The notes under the pieces: model-generated | The model's input: only the letters and a program-made list of their open reading frames with translations | The model's database searches: none | Told to the model about the DNA's origin: nothing | Shown here: positions 61,057 through 64,000 of the stretch, piece after piece | Position numbering within the stretch: the stretch's first letter is position 1 | Layout of the letters: each line of letters begins with the position of its first letter | Position numbers and translations under genes: made by a program | Assembly (NCBI RefSeq): GCF_019599545.1 | Contig: NZ_JAIEZV010000002.1 | Coordinates: forward strand, 806,001 to 870,000 | Direction of reading: 5' to 3' | From: Halobacillus sp. Nhm2S1 | Lineage (GTDB): Bacteria > Bacillota > Bacilli > Bacillales > Halobacillaceae | DNA length: 64,000 bases

Positions 61057-62973
61057 TTACTTTTCTTGTTTATTTTGATTCGGTTCAGTACTCTCGCTTT
61101 GGACCATCTCGGTTTCATCAAGGTAGCGCAGCAAGTCACCATAGATAATTGAATCAGACATCTCTAATTCCTCTTGAGCCTTCTCAAATCCTTCATTACA
61201 AAGGTCAGCTTCCAGCTCTTCCCCAGTCTCACGATCGTAGCAGGTTCCTTGAATGCCAACATATTGTTCGCTTGCAAAGTTACCATCACGAGTCACCATC
61301 AATTGACGACGATTTTCATCAAGCAGATCGTGGCCGAATTGAATTGGATTATCATCTTGAATACCTAACAAGTTCGTCAGTGTTGGACGAAGGTCGACTT
61401 GACCACCAACCGTATGGTTTTTCTCCGCGTCGATTCCTTTTCCGTAGATCAACATTGGAACACGCTGCAACTGGAACTGCTCATACTCGTTGATTTCTTT
61501 ATCTAAATACTCGCCCATCGCTTTTTGGTGGTTTTCAGAAATACCGAAGTGGTCACCATAGATGACGAGGATGGTATCATCATAAAGCTCTGAATTCTTG
61601 AAGTCTTCAACGAACTTCTTCAATGCTTCATCCTGATAACGAATCGTTTGGAAGTAACGGTTCAATGTCCCACTGCCCGTCTCCCCTTCTTCAATGAACT
61701 TTTGCTCTTCAGGAAGTGTGAATGGATAGTGGTTCGTCAACGTAATCATCTTTGAGTAGAAAGGTTTTTCCATCTCTTTCATCATGTTCAATGAATCCTC
61801 AAAGAAATATTCATCCAAGTAACCCCAGCCATGAGATTTTTCCGGAGTAACCGTGTAATCTTCTTTGGAGAAATATTCGTCATAGCCAAGAGAATCATAC
61901 ATCACATTACGGTTCCAGAATGTTTTATCATTCGCGTGCATGGAGTTGGTAAAATAACCATTCTCTCCAAGTAAACCTGGAAGTCCTTCATATTCATTCG
62001 ATGAATGAGTGAAGAAAACAGCGCCACGGTTCAATGGATACATGGAGTTCGCAAGCAGAAACTCAGAGTCTGACGTCCGCCCCTGTTTCACTTGATGATA
62101 GAAATTATCAAAGTAGATGCCTTCTTCTTTCAGGTCGTTGAAATAAGGAGTTAATTCTTCGCCATGCAATGTATTGTCGACCACAAATGTCTGTGTACTT
62201 TCAAGAGAAAGCATAATGACGTTTTTACCTTCGGCGACACCTTCTAAACGGTCGCTGTCTTCTGTTTTATTTTCGTTCAAGTAGTTGATGACAGGTACAA
62301 GTTCGTTACTGTCCGCCAACGTTTTTTTCATCTCGGTTTTCCCCTGCAACACTACATCATACACGTGATAATTGATGACGCCGATATACTTCACGAGCAT
62401 ATTACGGTCGAATGTACGCTCTAAAAGATCCGTACGCTCCTGTTCTGCCCACTGTAAGTTAATCAAGAACAAAGGAATAGCAACAATAGCAAGAACAATC
62501 CCTTCCCAGCGCTTAGGCTTGAATACCTGGAAGCGTGAAGGCTTCAAGTAGAATAATAGAAAAGCAGCAATGAGAACATCCACAAACAACAGGGCATCAA
62601 CAGGACTCATAATCGTTGTGATACTGCCTCCTAAGTCTGCGAGGTTCGCCACCTGATTTAACATCGGGATCGTAATAAAATCATTGTATTCTCTATAAAA
62701 GAGAACATTTACGTATAAAAGAATGGAGCCTAAGATATAGGAAACGAACATTCCCCGACGTCCAGCCAGCAAAATCCCCAATCCGAATATGAGAAAAATA
62801 CTGCTCAGTGGATTAAACGCCAGAATGCTTGCTTCATTGGAATTTTCCACATTCAGTGAAAAGATGCTTGTCTGTATATAATTCATTTTCAACCAGAAAA
62901 GTCCGATAACCAAAAGGTAGACTAGTAGTTTCAAACCAGTTTTTTTGTTGATATATTTATTGTTTGTAAACAT
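61057..62973 (-). CDS. ltaS: Lipoteichoic acid synthase
   Basis: Polymerises glycerol phosphate from phosphatidylglycerol outside the membrane. 638 residues: five N-terminal transmembrane helices (about 12-180), then an extracellular sulfatase-like domain. NVIMLSLESTQTF gives the metal-binding Glu; VKQGRTSDSEFLLANSMYP holds the catalytic Thr; NDKTFWNRN, HGWGYLDEYFFEDSL and VIYGDHFGISENH supply the remaining metal and substrate residues. Could be a paralogue of the LtaS/YfnI/YqgS group. Confidence 0.92.
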   Translation of the reverse strand: MFTNNKYINKKTGLKLLVYLLVIGLFWLKMNYIQTSIFSLNVENSNEASILAFNPLSSIFLIFGLGILLAGRRGMFVSYILGSILLYVNVLFYREYNDFITIPMLNQVANLADLGGSITTIMSPVDALLFVDVLIAAFLLFYLKPSRFQVFKPKRWEGIVLAIVAIPLFLINLQWAEQERTDLLERTFDRNMLVKYIGVINYHVYDVVLQGKTEMKKTLADSNELVPVINYLNENKTEDSDRLEGVAEGKNVIMLSLESTQTFVVDNTLHGEELTPYFNDLKEEGIYFDNFYHQVKQGRTSDSEFLLANSMYPLNRGAVFFTHSSNEYEGLPGLLGENGYFTNSMHANDKTFWNRNVMYDSLGYDEYFSKEDYTVTPEKSHGWGYLDEYFFEDSLNMMKEMEKPFYSKMITLTNHYPFTLPEEQKFIEEGETGSGTLNRYFQTIRYQDEALKKFVEDFKNSELYDDTILVIYGDHFGISENHQKAMGEYLDKEINEYEQFQLQRVPMLIYGKGIDAEKNHTVGGQVDLRPTLTNLLGIQDDNPIQFGHDLLDENRRQLMVTRDGNFASEQYVGIQGTCYDRETGEELEADLCNEGFEKAQEELEMSDSIIYGDLLRYLDETEMVQSESTEPNQNKQEK

Positions 62974-63184
62974 TGTAAAACCTCCGTTAATTTTACATTA
63001 CCCTATTCTACCTTATATCAAATCTTTTTTGTACCACCTTATAGATAGTTTAAAAACTCTGACACATTTGCACCTTTTATATCAATGGTCGTTTAGAAAA
63101 AATGAAGCTCAATACCTATACTTCCACCATATTTCCTATATAAGGAAAAATGGAGTGGAACTTTAACACAACTCCACTCTTATA

Positions 63185-63213
63185 TGTTAACTTATAATTA
63201 TAAATGGTTAACA
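63185..63213 (+). promoter_or_regulatory. BirA operator before bioY
   Basis: TGTTAAC (63185-63191), 15-base spacer, GTTAACA (63207-63213): the inverted-repeat form recognised by BirA-biotinyl-AMP in Firmicutes, ending 14 bases before the bioY start. Confidence 0.8.
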
Positions 63214-63227
63214 AAGGAGCGGAAGTC

Positions 63228-63800
63228 ATGTCACCACAAAGTAAGAGATTGAGATTCATTGTAAACGGAGCATTGTTTGCCGCACTGACAGCCATTATGG
63301 CTCAAATCGAAATCCCCCTCCCCATTGTACCGATCAGTGGACAAACCTTGGCCGTCGGTCTCACAGCTACTATCTTAGGAAGCAGGCAGGGAGCTGTTGC
63401 GATGGTTGGGTACGCGGCTTTAGGGGCTATGGGAATTCCTGTTTTCGCTGGATTCAGTGGAGGAGCCCAAGTTTTGGCAGGACCAACCGGAGGTTACATA
63501 TTCGGCTTCATTTTAACAGCATTCATTACTGGCTATATTTTAGAGAAAACATCTTTTCATTTGCCCATGGCGGTTGTTGCAAATGTAACAGGTATGATCA
63601 TTACATTAATTTGTGGAACGATTCAGTTGAAGTTCGTCCTCGATATGACTTGGAACCAGGCCTTTGCCGCTGGCGTCTATCCTTTTATCGCTGTTGGACT
63701 CATTAAAGCTTTCCTTGCCAGCTGGATTGGCATTATCGTCAGAAAACGAATGATTCAGGCAAGATATATTAAAGAAGACCCCCAACCAGCAGCTTCGTAA
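63228..63800 (+). CDS. bioY: Biotin ECF transporter substrate-binding subunit
   Basis: 190 residues from ATG 63228 with AAAGGAG; an earlier in-frame ATG lies inside the BirA operator. BioY family: about six hydrophobic helices, IPLPIVPISGQTLAVGLTATILG, GIPVFAGFSGGAQVLAGPTGGYIFGF. Takes up biotin with a shared EcfAA'T or alone. Biotin-repressed through the adjoining operator. Confidence 0.94.
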   Translation: MSPQSKRLRFIVNGALFAALTAIMAQIEIPLPIVPISGQTLAVGLTATILGSRQGAVAMVGYAALGAMGIPVFAGFSGGAQVLAGPTGGYIFGFILTAFITGYILEKTSFHLPMAVVANVTGMIITLICGTIQLKFVLDMTWNQAFAAGVYPFIAVGLIKAFLASWIGIIVRKRMIQARYIKEDPQPAAS

Positions 63801-63821
63801 CCGCATATTTCCCAGGCAATG

Positions 63822-63858
63822 AAAAGAACGCCGTGATTAGTCACGACGTTCTTTTTTT
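63822..63858. terminator. Terminator between bioY and the micro-ORF
   Basis: AAAGAACG(C)CGTGA / TCACG(A)CGTTCTTT stem with one mismatch and TTTTTTT after it; serves both convergent genes. Confidence 0.9.
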
Positions 63859-63946
63859 ATTCTTCTGTTTGTAGATCTACAAGAATCGTACTAACAATAA
63901 GGAAAAGCGGAATGCACGCGACGGTGAATGCAAATGCGAATGACAT
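63857..63946 (-). CDS. Micro-ORF, 29-residue membrane peptide
   Basis: Starts MSFAFAFTVACIPLFLIVST and continues ILVDLQTEE. GGAGAGGGGGG lies just before the ATG and a terminator directly after the stop. One hydrophobic helix with an acidic tail. Not recognised; too short for automatic annotation. Size and composition suit a small single-pass membrane peptide. Confidence 0.6.
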   Translation of the reverse strand: MSFAFAFTVACIPLFLIVSTILVDLQTEE

Positions 63947-63961
63947 GGTTTCCCCCCTCTC

Positions 63962-63998
63962 CTACCAGGTTTGGAACCTTCCGGACCCTGGTGGCGCA
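63962..63998 (-). other. Structured leader-like sequence at the window edge
   Basis: ACCAGG / CCTGGT arms (on the minus strand CACCAGGGTCCGGAAGG then TTCCAAACCTGG) can fold with an inner GGAA/TTCC pairing, upstream of the micro-ORF. Cut by the window edge, so its nature is open. Confidence 0.3.
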
Positions 63999-64000
63999 TG

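Noticed and set aside
63962-63998. Possible signal-recognition-particle RNA fragment (GGTCCGGAAGG)
   Set aside because: The GGTCCGGAAGG string recalls the SRP RNA tip, but the following bases differ and an alternative ACCAGG/CCTGGT hairpin explains it; too little sequence remains at the edge.

Overview
The window looks like chromosome of a moderately halophilic or halotolerant member of the Bacillaceae (Halobacillus, Virgibacillus or Pontibacillus type). The reasons are strong AGGAGG ribosome binding sites with frequent GTG and TTG starts, Bacillus-style gene orders (argCJBD-carAB, metNPQ under an S-box, Ku/LigD, a yrkDEFHIJ-like sulfur operon), Gram-positive surface genes (lipoteichoic acid synthase, lipoproteins) and acidic proteins. 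No rRNA, tRNA, intact insertion sequence, prophage or CRISPR array was seen. The assignment is inference from gene content; no database was searched.

Layout. 1-6.5 kb: arginine operon argCJBD-carAB on the minus strand, with ArgR/AhrC-type boxes before argC and again before carA. 6.6-6.7 kb: a dense cluster of DnaA-box-like 9-mers in the argC upstream gap. 6.9-9 kb: an orphan siderophore-type N-hydroxylase, a GNAT acetyltransferase and a 23-residue micro-ORF. 9.1-13 kb: alpha-glucoside module (GntR regulator, GH4 6-phospho-alpha-glucosidase, PTS EIICB) with a cre site. 13-23 kb: LysE-type exporter, membrane cupredoxin, vanadium-haloperoxidase-like PAP2 protein, heterodimeric ABC exporter, HxlR regulator, Gfo/Idh/MocA oxidoreductase, SGNH hydrolase, SCP/CAP lipoprotein and a small Cys-rich protein.

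23.1-31.6 kb: a six-gene minus-strand operon with an ectoine hydrolase (EutD/DoeA-like), EutC-like protein, Cys/Met-metabolism PLP enzyme, M20 amidohydrolase, homoserine dehydrogenase and aldehyde dehydrogenase, divergent from a threonine-synthase-like gene. About 8 kb away (38-40.7 kb) lies a EutB-like dehydratase with a PucR-type regulator. Together these suggest a non-canonical ectoine/hydroxyectoine catabolic route: the usual EutE deacetylase, DoeD transaminase and EnuR regulator are not seen. This is the best candidate for a poorly described system.

31.7-37.4 kb: a chemoreceptor, then thiamin salvage and uptake genes (thiW, tenA, thiD, thiM, thiE) with two TPP riboswitches. 40.8-42.1 kb: a 21-bp tandem-repeat array, then a Fic toxin with a VbhA-like antitoxin. 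42.1-44.9 kb: divergent Ku and LigD for end joining. 45-49.9 kb: fatty-acid activation and beta-oxidation genes with a cre site upstream. 50.1-54.9 kb: HAD phosphatase, then metN-metP-metQ plus an M20 hydrolase under a SAM riboswitch. 55.1-60.7 kb: a persulfide-response regulon (CstR-type repressor, DsrE, rhodanese, TusA-rhodanese, rhodanese-beta-lactamase-fold protein, TusA, TauE) with two near-identical operators, one placed before a DUF302 gene. 60.8-64 kb: a small membrane protein, lipoteichoic acid synthase, bioY behind a BirA operator, and a 29-residue membrane micro-ORF.
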